Positions 6,728 to 14,700 of a stretch of 14,700 bases of DNA are shown here, one piece after another. How positions within the stretch are numbered: position 1 is the first letter of the stretch; each line of letters starts with the position of its first letter. The translations under genes were made by a program, and so were the position numbers. Under the pieces are notes generated by a model. It ran no database searches. It saw only the letters and a program-made list of their open reading frames with translations, and had not been told where the DNA came from. The stretch lies in assembly GCA_964657445.1 (NCBI GenBank), contig CAZZVB010000109.1:1-14700 (forward strand). The letters are read 5' to 3'. This DNA is from LMUY01 sp964657445. GTDB taxonomy: Bacteria > Pseudomonadota > Alphaproteobacteria > Acetobacterales > Acetobacteraceae.

Positions 6728-6733
6728 CTTCGT

Positions 6734-6739
6734 TTCCTT
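6734..6739 (-). promoter_or_regulatory. Ribosome binding site of puhB
   Basis: AAGGAA overlaps the puhA TAA stop and sits 6 bases before the ATG at 6727. It favours this start over the upstream in-frame ATG at 6754. Confidence 0.75.
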
Positions 6740-7508
6740 ACAGAAGCGGGCCAAGGCGTCCGGGCTTCGCGTAGAGCGTGCCGCCGCCGTAGTAGCCCAT
6801 GACCATGTCTTCCTCGCGCAGCGTCACCTGGTCCGGGTGCTTGAGGCCGGGGACGAAGGCGAACTGTTCCGACGTGATGGACCTGGCACGGACCACGGGG
6901 CGGTTGCCGTCGATGATCTTCGCCAGGTTCATCGGCAGCAGCACGCGGCGCGAGCCGTCTGCCACTTCCACTTCGAGGTAGCGGATGATCGTCTCCGACC
7001 GGTCCACCCAAACATCCACGCAGGTGCCGCCCTGCTTGTTGTCGCCGCCGATGACGGGCATGCCGATCGGGTTTGGGTCTTCCTCGGCGAGGAAGAAGTC
7101 GGTGGCGACCCGCAGCGGCACGATCTTCGGCTTGCGGTCATCGAAGCCGACATCGGGCTCGTCGGTGCGCATCGCCCACGACGCGGGGCCTACGCCGTCC
7201 ACCATCGGGTTGCCAGTCGGCTCCAGCGGGGCGCCGGGCCAGAAGCCGATCGGCGTCGCTGCGACCGGACGCTCCTGCTCTCGCGAGACATGCATGCCGC
7301 CATGGCCGAGGATGAACACCTTGCCCGGCGGGGTGGGCGGGAAGCCCTCCACCGTGGTGCGCGGCTGCGGCCGGTCCGGCGTGAGAGGATAGCCTTCGCG
7401 CTTATCCTCGCGCCGGATGTAGATCACCAGCCCGGCGAAGAAGAGGAAGAAGGCGTAGAGGGTCGCCTGCGCGACGTCGATATATCCGGTGAATGCGCCG
7501 ATTTCCAT
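6738..7508 (-). CDS. puhA: Photosynthetic reaction centre H subunit
   Basis: The H subunit caps the cytoplasmic side of the type II reaction centre, stabilises L and M, and shapes proton uptake to the QB quinone. The 256-residue protein has the classic layout: a short periplasmic N-terminus (MEIGAFTGYIDVAQ), one membrane helix (about 12-31) and the basic segment IRREDKREGYPL (31-42). The PRC-barrel cytoplasmic domain follows, with PMVDGVGPASWAMR (101-114), KIVPLRVATDFFL (128-140) and an acidic/Gly C-terminal region. The start at 7508 has an AGGTGA five bases upstream. The open frame extends far upstream inside lhaA without family sequence, so that extension is rejected. It lies five bases after the lhaA stop, the usual lhaA-puhA order. 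Confidence 0.98.
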   Translation of the reverse strand: MEIGAFTGYIDVAQATLYAFFLFFAGLVIYIRREDKREGYPLTPDRPQPRTTVEGFPPTPPGKVFILGHGGMHVSREQERPVAATPIGFWPGAPLEPTGNPMVDGVGPASWAMRTDEPDVGFDDRKPKIVPLRVATDFFLAEEDPNPIGMPVIGGDNKQGGTCVDVWVDRSETIIRYLEVEVADGSRRVLLPMNLAKIIDGNRPVVRARSITSEQFAFVPGLKHPDQVTLREEDMVMGYYGGGTLYAKPGRLGPLL

Positions 7509-7513
7509 GTGAG

Positions 7514-7519
7514 TCACCT
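7514..7519 (-). promoter_or_regulatory. Ribosome binding site of puhA
   Basis: AGGTGA includes the lhaA TGA stop and lies 5 bases before the puhA ATG at 7508. It gives puhA its own initiation signal, unlike the overlapped genes around it. This would suit a stoichiometric structural subunit. Confidence 0.65.
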
Positions 7520-8932
7520 GACCGAAAGAGCTGGAGCGGAGAGCGAAAGTGAGCGGGAGGACTGCACCAGCGGTCCGATCGCGATCAGCGTCACGAACAG
7601 CAGGGCGAGTTCGATGTTGTAAACGGTGGCATAGCCGGTCGCCGGCCCGTCCAGGGCAGGGCCGAACACGCCACGGGTGGCAAGGGCCGCCACGCCGTCC
7701 CGCAGCAGTCCACCGCTGGCCACTGCGAGCCCGGCCGCGGAGGCCTGAACGGCGCCCCAGGTGCCGATCGCAAGCCCGACCTGGCCGCCCTGGGCCATAC
7801 GCATCGCTGCGGTCAGCGTGCCGTGGGCGAAGAACCCGCCGCCGAGACCGATCAGGCTGGTGCCGACCGCGAACAGCGCGGCGGAGTTGGCAGGGGCTGC
7901 GAAGATGACGGCGGCGAAGGCGCAAACCCCGGCGAGCGCGCCCATTGCGGCCACCCGGTAGGGGTCCATGCCGCGTTCCAGCAGCTTTGCCGCAACATAC
8001 AGCCCGACCAGACCGCCCACCGCCAGCAGTGCGGTCAGCGACGTCGTCGTGCCGACCGAGAGGTGCAGCACCTGGCCGCCATACGGCTCCAGCAGGATGT
8101 CCTGCATGCTGAAGCCGACCGTGCCGAGGCCGACCGCGACCAGGCGGCGCATCGATTGCGGCTGGGCGGTGAACAGCTTCCAGGATTGGGCGAATGTCGG
8201 ACGGGCGATCGTCTTCGCGGTCTGCGACGGCCGGCGCGGCTCCTGCTTCCACAGGGCGATCGAGTTCAGCACGATGGTCGTCACGGCGGTGCCCTGGATC
8301 ACCTGGATCAGCCGCACTTCGCTGAAATGCGCCAGCAGCAGGCCGAACACCACCGCGCTGCCGACCATGCCGACCAGCAGCATGACGCAAAGCAGCGCCA
8401 CAACGCGGGGCTGCGCCTTGGTCGGCGCCAGGTCGGTCGCCAGCGCAAGGCCCACCGTCTGCGTCGTGTGCAGCCCGGCCCCAACCATCAGGAAGGCGAG
8501 GGCGGCGGCGATCTTGCCGATGAACAGCGGCCCGGTGGTGTCGCCTGATAGGATCAGCAATGCGAACGGCATGATCGCCAGGCCACCGAACTGCACCATG
8601 GTGCCGAACCACAGGTAGGGCACCCGGCGCCAGCCGAGCACGGAGCGGTGGTTGTCCGACTTGAACCCGACCAGCGCGCGGAACGGTGCGAACACCAGCG
8701 GCAGGGACACCATCAGCGCCACCAGCCAGGCGGGGACCCCGAGTTCGACGATCATCACCCGGTTCAGCGTGCCGATCATCAGCACCACGGCCATGCCGAC
8801 CGTGACCTGGAACAGCGACAGCCGCAGCAGCCGGCCCAGCGGCAGTTCCGGCGTCGCGGCATCGGCGAACGGCAGGAATTGCGGCCCGATCCTGCGCAGC
8901 GTTTTCACAGCGATGGCGTTGACCCGCATCAT
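7514..8932 (-). CDS. lhaA: Light-harvesting 1 assembly protein LhaA (BCH/PucC-type major facilitator family)
   Basis: LhaA is a polytopic inner-membrane protein of the PucC family, related to major facilitators, and is needed for efficient LH1 assembly, perhaps by delivering bacteriochlorophyll. The 472-residue product is of family length, with about twelve hydrophobic segments. Recognisable blocks are FAPFRALVGFKSDNHRS and LGWRRVPYLWFG in the N-terminal half, HTTQTVGLALATDLAP in the middle, and TVGFSMQDILLEPYGGQVL in the C-terminal half. The start is a double ATG: 8932 forms an ATGA with the bchM stop, and 8929 is the alternative. The longer open frame to 9658 overlaps bchM and is not used. 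The place directly before puhA favours LhaA over PucC, which normally sits in a puc operon. Confidence 0.95.
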   Translation of the reverse strand: MMRVNAIAVKTLRRIGPQFLPFADAATPELPLGRLLRLSLFQVTVGMAVVLMIGTLNRVMIVELGVPAWLVALMVSLPLVFAPFRALVGFKSDNHRSVLGWRRVPYLWFGTMVQFGGLAIMPFALLILSGDTTGPLFIGKIAAALAFLMVGAGLHTTQTVGLALATDLAPTKAQPRVVALLCVMLLVGMVGSAVVFGLLLAHFSEVRLIQVIQGTAVTTIVLNSIALWKQEPRRPSQTAKTIARPTFAQSWKLFTAQPQSMRRLVAVGLGTVGFSMQDILLEPYGGQVLHLSVGTTTSLTALLAVGGLVGLYVAAKLLERGMDPYRVAAMGALAGVCAFAAVIFAAPANSAALFAVGTSLIGLGGGFFAHGTLTAAMRMAQGGQVGLAIGTWGAVQASAAGLAVASGGLLRDGVAALATRGVFGPALDGPATGYATVYNIELALLFVTLIAIGPLVQSSRSLSLSAPALSVR

Positions 8933-9621
8933 GCCGCGAGCAGCTCCAGCGCCTGGGATGTGTAGAAAGTGCCCTTGACCCGCTCCGTCCGCCCGATCGT
9001 GGCGGTGACGGCTGGGTCGGCGGCGAGGGCGCGCATGAAGCTGGCCGCGCTGACGGGCACGATCTCCGGCGAGCGGTCGTTGCGCGGGAACAGCTTGCCG
9101 ACGGCGCGCTTTAGGGTGAGCGCCGGGGTGCTGGGGGCGAAGGTGAAGATCATCGACACGTCGGCCCGCTTCGCCAGCCCGGCGACCACCCGCAGAGCAT
9201 CGGCCTGGCGGTAGTGGATCAGCGAGTCCATGCCGACGATGTGGTCGAAGCGGCCCACCGCCGGGTCGAGCATGTCGCCGGCCTGGTAGGTGATGCGGTG
9301 CGCCAGTTCGGCCGGCGTGCGGTCCCGCGCGACGTTGACCAGGTTGGCGGACAGGTCGATCGCGACGACCTCGGCGCCGCGGCGCGCGGCTTCCACCGCG
9401 AGCGCGCCTGTGCCGCACCCGGCGTCCAGCAGCCGGCGGCCGTGGAGGTCCTCCGGCAGCCAGCCCAGAAGCAGGGCGCGCATGCGGTCCCGCCCGGCGC
9501 GCACGTTGGCGCGAATGCCGCTGACCGGGGCGTCGGACGTCAGTTGGCGCCAGGCCTCGGCGGCGGTGCGGTCGAAATAGGTTTCGATCCGCGTGCGTTG
9601 CTGGAGGTAGGTGGCGGCCAT
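8929..9621 (-). CDS. bchM: Mg-protoporphyrin IX O-methyltransferase
   Basis: BchM transfers a methyl group from S-adenosylmethionine to the ring C propionate of Mg-protoporphyrin IX, making the substrate for AcsF. The 230-residue protein has a Rossmann methyltransferase fold: motif I LLDAGCGTGALAVEAARRG (64-82) followed by AEVVAIDLS (83-91), then YQAGDML and FDHIVGMDSLIHY for the next strands. The N-terminal YFDRTAAEAWRQL (15-27) and the C-terminal RTERVKGTFYTSQ are typical of BchM. The start ATG shares one base with the bchL stop (TGATG). No strong Shine-Dalgarno is seen, so re-initiation after bchL is likely. Its stop overlaps the lhaA start. Confidence 0.96.
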   Translation of the reverse strand: MAATYLQQRTRIETYFDRTAAEAWRQLTSDAPVSGIRANVRAGRDRMRALLLGWLPEDLHGRRLLDAGCGTGALAVEAARRGAEVVAIDLSANLVNVARDRTPAELAHRITYQAGDMLDPAVGRFDHIVGMDSLIHYRQADALRVVAGLAKRADVSMIFTFAPSTPALTLKRAVGKLFPRNDRSPEIVPVSAASFMRALAADPAVTATIGRTERVKGTFYTSQALELLAA

Positions 9622-10520
9622 CAGTCGAACCCCAACAGGTCGAAGATATCGCGGTCACGCATCGGCTTGCTCTCGAGCGGCTCGACGCCGGCCCAAAGCT
9701 GGGCGGCGAGGCGGAGGTATTCGGCCTTGACGCGCTCGAGTTCCGGCGAGCTTTCCATCTCGAACAGCGTGGCCTTCTTCAGGCGGGAGCGGCGGATCAC
9801 GTCCAGCATCGGGAAGTGCGCCAGCGTCTCGAGCCCGGTGGCCGCGTTGAACTTGTCCAGTTGGTCGGTGCTGTCGCTGCGGTTGCAGATCACGCCGCCG
9901 AGCCGGACATCGTAGTTCTTCGACTTGGCCTGGATCGCCGCCAAGATGCGGTTCATCGCGAAAATGCTGTCGAAGTCGTTGGCGGTGACGATCAGCGCCC
10001 GGTCGGCATGCTGCAGCGGGGCGGCGAATCCGCCGCACACCACGTCGCCGAGCACGTCGAAGATCACCACGTCGGTGTCTTCCAGCAGGTGATGCTCCTT
10101 CAGCAGCTTCACCGTCTGTCCGACGACGTAGCCGCCGCAGCCGGTGCCTGCGGGCGGGCCGCCGGCCTCGACGCACATCACGCCGTTATAGCCTTCGTAT
10201 ACGAAGTCCTCGGGGCGCAGCTCCTCGGAATGGAAGTTCACGCTCTCCAGGATGTCGATCACCGTCGGCACCAACTTCTTCGTCAGCGTGAAGGTGCTGT
10301 CATGCTTGGGGTCGCAACCGATCTGCAGCACCCGCTTGCCAAGCTTGGAGAAGGCGGCGGACAGGTTGGAGGATGTCGTCGATTTGCCGATGCCGCCTTT
10401 GCCATACACGGCGAACACCTTGGCGGTGCCGATCTTGACGGTGGCATCCAGCTTGACCTGGACGCTGCCTTCGCCGTCGCCTCGGCCCGTGGTCCTGCGA
10501 ACGAGTGTTGCGGTGTTCAT
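9621..10520 (-). CDS. bchL: Light-independent protochlorophyllide reductase iron-sulfur ATP-binding subunit
   Basis: BchL is the nitrogenase Fe protein-like reductase of DPOR. As a homodimer with one [4Fe-4S] cluster it passes electrons, driven by ATP, to the BchN-BchB catalytic part for ring D reduction. The 299-residue product has the P-loop GKGGIGKS (40-47), LQIGCDPKHDST (65-76) and the two expected cluster cysteines in AGTGCGGY (Cys128) and LGDVVCGGF (Cys162). The N-terminus has a flexible extension of about 28 residues before the fold, usual for BchL. The start at 10520 makes an ATGA with the bchH stop, with AGGGA upstream. The longer open frame back into bchH is rejected. DPOR is oxygen-sensitive, which matters beside the oxygen-requiring AcsF. 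Confidence 0.98.
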   Translation of the reverse strand: MNTATLVRRTTGRGDGEGSVQVKLDATVKIGTAKVFAVYGKGGIGKSTTSSNLSAAFSKLGKRVLQIGCDPKHDSTFTLTKKLVPTVIDILESVNFHSEELRPEDFVYEGYNGVMCVEAGGPPAGTGCGGYVVGQTVKLLKEHHLLEDTDVVIFDVLGDVVCGGFAAPLQHADRALIVTANDFDSIFAMNRILAAIQAKSKNYDVRLGGVICNRSDSTDQLDKFNAATGLETLAHFPMLDVIRRSRLKKATLFEMESSPELERVKAEYLRLAAQLWAGVEPLESKPMRDRDIFDLLGFD

Positions 10521-13500
10521 GCTGCCATCCCTATTCCGACGCCTTCGAGCCGGTCTTCCAGCTCCTCCCCCGCGTGGCGCAGGGCATCCAGCGTCGCCTG
10601 ATCCGGGGACCAGTAGCGGCGCTCCTTCGCTTCCATCAGCCGGTTGGCGATCTTGACCGAGGCCGTGGGGTTGAGCTGCGCGATACGCTCGCGCATCTCC
10701 TCGTCCAGCACGTAGGTCTCGGCTAATTTCTGATAGACCCACGGCTGCACTTCGCCCGTGGTGGCGGACCAGCCGAGCGTGTTGCTGACGTGCGCCTCGA
10801 TCTCACGCACGCCTTCGAAGCCGTGCTTCAGCAGCGCCTCGTACCATTTCGGGTTCAGCGCGCGGGTGCGGGTTTCCAGCGTCACCTGTTCCGACAGGGT
10901 GCGGATCGCGCCATCGCCGCGGGTCTGGTCGCCGATATACACCGCGGCCTTCTTGCCGCCGCGGGCACGCTGCACGGCGCGGCTGATGCCGCCGAGCGTG
11001 TCGAAGTAGTGATCGACCGTGGTGACGCCGACTTCGACCGAATCCAGGTTCTGGTAGGTGAGTTCGACGCTTGCCAGGGTCTGCGCCAGCACCCTGTCCG
11101 AGCGCTGCGGCTTGCCGTTCACGCCGTAGGCGTAGCCTTTGCGCTTGGTGTACGCTTCGGCGAGTTCGTCTTCCTCTTTCCAGGCGCCTTCGCCGACCAG
11201 GCTGTTGACGTTGGCGCCGTAGGTGCCGTCGTCATTGCCCCAGACGCGCAGCGCGGCCTCTTCCATGGTGCCGCCGTTCGTGGCGATGAACGCCAGGGCG
11301 TGCTTGCGGATGAAGTTCATCTCCGACGGTTCGTCCGCCGTGGCGGCGAGCAGGGCCGCCTCGGCTAGCAGTTTGGTCTGCAGCGGCAGCAGGTCGCGGA
11401 AGATGCCGGAGAGCGAGATCACCACGTCCACGCGCGGGCGGCCCAGCGTCTCCAATGGCACGAGTTGCGCCCCGGCGAGCCGGCCGTAGCCGTCGCGCCG
11501 CGGTTCGGCGCCGATCAGCCACAGCGCCTGCGCGATCGGGCTGCCCTCGGTCTTGAGGTTGTCGGTGCCCCACAGCACCATCGCGATCGTCTCGGGCAGG
11601 GGATTGCCCTCGGCGGCGTGGCGGGCGAGCAGCCGGTCGGCCTGGCGCGCGCCGTCCTGCACCGCGAAGGCGCTGGGCAGGCGGAACGGGTCGAAGCCGT
11701 GCAGGTTGCGGCCCGTGGGCAGCACGTCGGTGTTGCGCAGCAGGTCGCCGCCGGGTGCCGGATGCAGGTAGCCGCCGTCCAGCGCGTGCAGGATGCCCGG
11801 GATCTCGTAATCCTCGCCCATCAACCGGTCGAGCCGGGCGCGTTCCACGGGTTCGGTGACATTGGCAGCGTCCAGCATTTCGGCGCGCTGTGCCGCATCC
11901 GGCGGCTCGCCGACCACATGAAGTCCGTGCGGGATGAGCGCGTATTCCAGTTCCAGCAGTGAGACGCCGATGCTCAGGATCTCCGCTTCCGGATTGGTCC
12001 AGATTGGGTCGGCGGCGGCGAGTTCGACCGCCACGGCCTGCGCCTGCACCAGTTCCGCAAGGTTCTGGCGCTGCGCGGCGTCGGTATCCGGCTCGAGGTT
12101 GCGCCAGCGGTCCATGGAGGATTTCAGGTCCAGCAGGCCCTTATAGAGCCCTGCATGCGCCACCGGCGGCGTCAGATAGCTGATCAGCGCCGCGCCGGCG
12201 CGGCGCTTGGCGATCATGCCCTCGGACGGGTTGTTGGACGCATAGAGATAGAAGTTCGGCAGGTCGCCGATCAACCGGTCCGGCCAGCACGTGTCCGACA
12301 TGCCGGACTGCTTGCCCGGCATGAACTCCAGCGCGCCATGGGTGCCGAAATGCAGCACGGCATGGGCGCCGAAATCCTCGCGGATGTAGCGGTAGAACGC
12401 CGAAAAGGCATGGGTGGGGGAGAAGCCCTGCTCGAACAGCAGGCGCATAGGATCGCCCTCATAGCCGAAGGAGGGCTGTATGCCGATGAACACGTTGCCG
12501 AAGCGCTCACCCAGCACGAAGATGGAACTGCCGTCGCTTTGCGCGCGGCCGGGCGAGGGGCCCCAGTTGCGCTCGATCTCCGCCAGGTGCTTCTCGCGGC
12601 GCACGTGGTCGTCAGCGGGAATGCGGGCGAACACGTTGGCATTGGCGCCGAAGCGGCCGCTATTGCCGATGGTCACCTGTTCGCGCAGGTCCAGGGCGGT
12701 GGCGGGAATGTCCAGCGTGTAGCCGGCCGCCTTCATCGCCAGCATGGTGTTGCGCAGCGATTCAAAGACGTTGATGTAGGCGGCGGTGCCCGTGGTGCCG
12801 GCGTTGGGCGGGAAGTTGAAGATCACCAGCGCCACTTTGCGATCCGCACGCTCACTGCGGCGCAGTTGCACCAGCTTCAGCACGCGGTCCGCCAGGGTGT
12901 TGGCGCGTTCCGGGTGGGACGCCATGTCGCGCTCGCAGGTCTTGCCGTCGCAGCCGGGGCAGCGCTGTTCGGACTTGGAGCGTCCGCAGCGCCCGCCGAA
13001 AGTCATCGGCCAGATGCCGCCGTCGAGTTCGGGGATGGCGACCATCAGCGTCGCCTCAACCGGCAGCAGGCCGCGCGTGTCGCCTTCCCACTGCACCATC
13101 GTCTGGAATTCCAGCGGATGGGCGGTGATGTAAGGGACGTCCAATTCGCCAAGGATGGTCTCGGCGGCCTTCGCGTCGTTGTAGGCCGGGCCGCCGACCA
13201 GTGAGAACCCGGTGAGCGAGACCACGGCATCCACGGCAGGGACGCCGTTCCGCTTGAAGAACTTGTCGATCGCCGGGCGCTGGTCGAGGCCGCTGGCAAA
13301 GGCGGGGATCACCTTCAGGCCGCGGGCCTCAAGGGCGGCGATCACGCCGTCATAGTGCCGCGCATTGCCCGACAGGACGTAGGATCGCAGCAGCAGCAGC
13401 CCGACCGTGCCTGTGCTGAGCCCCGTCGGCAGCAGCTCCAGCCGCTCCACGATCCGGCCATGCGCGCGGGGGTGGTAGAGGCCGATATCCGGATAGACCA

Positions 13501-14146
13501 CCGGGTCGGCAGCCTTGACGCTGCCGGCGAGGGCCTGGCGCGGGCCGGTTGCGTAGCGGTCCACCAGCAGACGGACCAGGCTGCCGAGGTTTTCCTCCGA
13601 CCCGGCCAGCCAGTATTGCAGCGACAGGAAGTAGGCGCGCACGTCCTGTGCGGTGCCCGGGATGAAGCGCATGATCTTCGGCAGTTGCCGAAGCATCTTC
13701 ATCTGATCCTTGCCGGCGCTGGACTTAGGTCCGCCCTTGCCGCGCAGCTTCTTCAGCATCGCCATGGCGCCCTTCGGCTCCACAGCCATGTCAAAACGGC
13801 CCATGCGGGTCAGCTTGACGATTTCGCTGCCCGACATGCAGCACAGCATGGCATCGCAGTGGTCACGCCGCGCCCGCAGCGCCGGCAGCACGGCGCGGAT
13901 GTGGTCGTCCAGGAACAGCATGGTGGCGACGACGATGTCGCCGCGCGCGATATCGGCCTGGCAGGCTTCAAGCGCGCCCTCACGGTCCCATTCGTCCGCG
14001 GCGTGCATGGTCAATTCCAGGCCGGGGATGTCGCGTTCCAACTGATGCGTGACGCGTGCGAGCGCACCGGACAGGTGGCTGTCCATCGTCACCATGACGA
14101 CTCGGATCGGCGTCACGGCGTCACCGACCAAAGTGAGCTTTGGCAT
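10517..14146 (-). CDS. bchH: Magnesium chelatase subunit H
   Basis: BchH binds protoporphyrin IX and Mg and is the catalytic subunit of Mg-chelatase, worked by the BchI-BchD motor. The 1209-residue product is full length. It carries the CobN-like signature FGTHGALEF (600-608, with a Glu implicated in catalysis in the family), ALVIFNFPPNAGTTGTAAY (439-457) and late conserved blocks such as MNFIRKHALAF. A cysteine group, Cys387, Cys396, Cys399 and Cys404 (CPGCDGKTC), precedes the FNFPPN block. An oxygen-sensitive Fe-S cluster has been reported for R. capsulatus BchH, and this group is a candidate site. The start at 14146 (MPKLTLVGDA) lies 26 bases inside bchB in another frame, with a GGTGGAG about ten bases upstream. 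An extension to 14194 has no family sequence. The stop overlaps bchL in an ATGA. Confidence 0.98.
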   Translation of the reverse strand: MPKLTLVGDAVTPIRVVMVTMDSHLSGALARVTHQLERDIPGLELTMHAADEWDREGALEACQADIARGDIVVATMLFLDDHIRAVLPALRARRDHCDAMLCCMSGSEIVKLTRMGRFDMAVEPKGAMAMLKKLRGKGGPKSSAGKDQMKMLRQLPKIMRFIPGTAQDVRAYFLSLQYWLAGSEENLGSLVRLLVDRYATGPRQALAGSVKAADPVVYPDIGLYHPRAHGRIVERLELLPTGLSTGTVGLLLLRSYVLSGNARHYDGVIAALEARGLKVIPAFASGLDQRPAIDKFFKRNGVPAVDAVVSLTGFSLVGGPAYNDAKAAETILGELDVPYITAHPLEFQTMVQWEGDTRGLLPVEATLMVAIPELDGGIWPMTFGGRCGRSKSEQRCPGCDGKTCERDMASHPERANTLADRVLKLVQLRRSERADRKVALVIFNFPPNAGTTGTAAYINVFESLRNTMLAMKAAGYTLDIPATALDLREQVTIGNSGRFGANANVFARIPADDHVRREKHLAEIERNWGPSPGRAQSDGSSIFVLGERFGNVFIGIQPSFGYEGDPMRLLFEQGFSPTHAFSAFYRYIREDFGAHAVLHFGTHGALEFMPGKQSGMSDTCWPDRLIGDLPNFYLYASNNPSEGMIAKRRAGAALISYLTPPVAHAGLYKGLLDLKSSMDRWRNLEPDTDAAQRQNLAELVQAQAVAVELAAADPIWTNPEAEILSIGVSLLELEYALIPHGLHVVGEPPDAAQRAEMLDAANVTEPVERARLDRLMGEDYEIPGILHALDGGYLHPAPGGDLLRNTDVLPTGRNLHGFDPFRLPSAFAVQDGARQADRLLARHAAEGNPLPETIAMVLWGTDNLKTEGSPIAQALWLIGAEPRRDGYGRLAGAQLVPLETLGRPRVDVVISLSGIFRDLLPLQTKLLAEAALLAATADEPSEMNFIRKHALAFIATNGGTMEEAALRVWGNDDGTYGANVNSLVGEGAWKEEDELAEAYTKRKGYAYGVNGKPQRSDRVLAQTLASVELTYQNLDSVEVGVTTVDHYFDTLGGISRAVQRARGGKKAAVYIGDQTRGDGAIRTLSEQVTLETRTRALNPKWYEALLKHGFEGVREIEAHVSNTLGWSATTGEVQPWVYQKLAETYVLDEEMRERIAQLNPTASVKIANRLMEAKERRYWSPDQATLDALRHAGEELEDRLEGVGIGMAA

Positions 14147-14700
14147 CGTAAAGCGTCTCCACCGTGATGGTCGTGAGCGCCTTTTCGGTGGCAAACCGCT
14201 CCGTATTGCGGCGAGCTTTGCCCCGAACGAAGAAGGGGATTTTGCCGAGTTCCTTCTCGGCGTCGCTTGCCCAGGTCAGGGTGAGCGGTGCGGCCTGCAC
14301 TGGCGCTGCGGCTTCGGCCGGTGCGCTGTGCTGCAGGTGGGACGGCTGGGCCTCGTCATGGAATTCCGCATCGCCGCGGAACATGCCGAGCAGGTGCTCC
14401 TCCAAACCCATCATCAGCGGGTGCACCCAGGTGTCGAACAGCACGTGCGTGCCTTCGAAGCCCATTTGCGGGGAGTGCCGGGCCGGGAAGTCCTGCACGT
14501 GCATGGGCGCGGAGATCACGGCGCAGGGGATGCCCAGGCGCTTGGCAACGTGCCGCTCCATTTGCGTGCCGAGCACGAGTTCCGGTGCGAGGGCTGCGAT
14601 CTGCTGTTCGACGTCGAGGTAGTCGTCGGTGATCAGCGCCTCGATCCCGTAGAGCTTGGCGGCCTCGCGCACCTCGCGGGCGAACTCGCGGCTGTAGGTG
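14121..14700 (-). CDS. bchB: Light-independent protochlorophyllide reductase subunit B, C-terminal part (runs off the right end)
   Basis: BchB pairs with BchN as the NifDK-like catalytic component of DPOR, reducing ring D of protochlorophyllide. The last 192 residues are present, read from 14699. Family blocks are GTQMERHVAKRLGIP (44-58), ISAPMHVQDFPARHSPQMG (62-80) and FEGTHVLFDTWVHPLMMGLE (81-100), followed by an Ala/Pro-rich linker (about 125-138). The C-terminal small domain typical of BchB/ChlB follows: WASDAEKELGKIPFFVRG (143-160) and ARRNTERFA (162-170). The N-terminal part with the cluster-ligand Asp lies beyond the window. The end overlaps the bchH start by 26 bases. By the usual order, bchN should lie further to the right. 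Confidence 0.96.
   Translation of the reverse strand, partial: TYSREFAREVREAAKLYGIEALITDDYLDVEQQIAALAPELVLGTQMERHVAKRLGIPCAVISAPMHVQDFPARHSPQMGFEGTHVLFDTWVHPLMMGLEEHLLGMFRGDAEFHDEAQPSHLQHSAPAEAAAPVQAAPLTLTWASDAEKELGKIPFFVRGKARRNTERFATEKALTTITVETLYDAKAHFGR

Noticed and set aside
7509..8612. N-terminal extension of puhA to 624 residues
   Set aside because: It runs through lhaA in a different frame. The reaction-centre H subunit starts at 7508 with the expected sequence before its membrane helix.
1..14700. Mobile elements, CRISPR arrays, tRNA or rRNA genes
   Set aside because: No repeat arrays, transposase-like frames or RNA gene signatures were seen. The window is almost fully covered by one-strand photosynthesis genes.

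Overview
The window lies inside a bacteriochlorophyll photosynthesis gene cluster of a high-GC purple or aerobic anoxygenic phototrophic bacterium, most likely an alphaproteobacterium. The gene order bchB-bchH-bchL-bchM-lhaA-puhA-puhB-puhC-(bciE-like)-acsF-puhE-hemA is the classical conserved proteobacterial block. The 5-aminolevulinate synthase (Shemin route) and the small gene directly before acsF point to Alphaproteobacteria. A compact high-potential iron-sulfur protein (HiPIP) inside the cluster suggests a relative of Rhodopila and the acidophilic or aerobic phototrophs of the Acetobacteraceae. The family-level placement is inference and was not tested by a search.

All supported genes are on the minus strand, so transcription runs from the right end to the left. 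From right to left: the C-terminal part of bchB (DPOR); bchH (Mg-chelatase porphyrin subunit); bchL (DPOR reductase); bchM (Mg-protoporphyrin methyltransferase); lhaA (light-harvesting 1 assembly); puhA, puhB and puhC (reaction-centre H subunit and assembly factors); a 102-residue gene, probably bciE; acsF (oxygen-dependent cyclase); puhE; hemA; a Tat-exported HiPIP gene; bchI; and the N-terminal part of bchD (Mg-chelatase ATPase subunits), which runs off the left end. No RNA gene, insertion sequence, phage gene or CRISPR array was seen, and no gap between genes exceeds 93 bases.

The genes make one pathway and its product complex. HemA makes 5-aminolevulinate. BchH, BchI and BchD insert Mg into protoporphyrin, BchM methylates it, AcsF (with the BciE-like protein) closes ring E, and BchL with BchB (plus BchN, outside the window) reduces ring D. 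LhaA and the Puh proteins assemble pigment into LH1 and the reaction centre. The HiPIP is a plausible periplasmic electron donor to the reaction centre. Most junctions overlap by 1-4 bases (ATGA or TGATG), so translation is probably coupled along the unit. The only two real gaps flank the HiPIP gene, 93 bases before it and 47 after it. The first holds a perfect 10-bp hairpin.

I did not find a wholly new system. The points most worth a second look are the HiPIP gene at the junction of two conserved cluster segments, the hairpin in front of it, the small gene coupled to acsF, and a Cys cluster in BchH.
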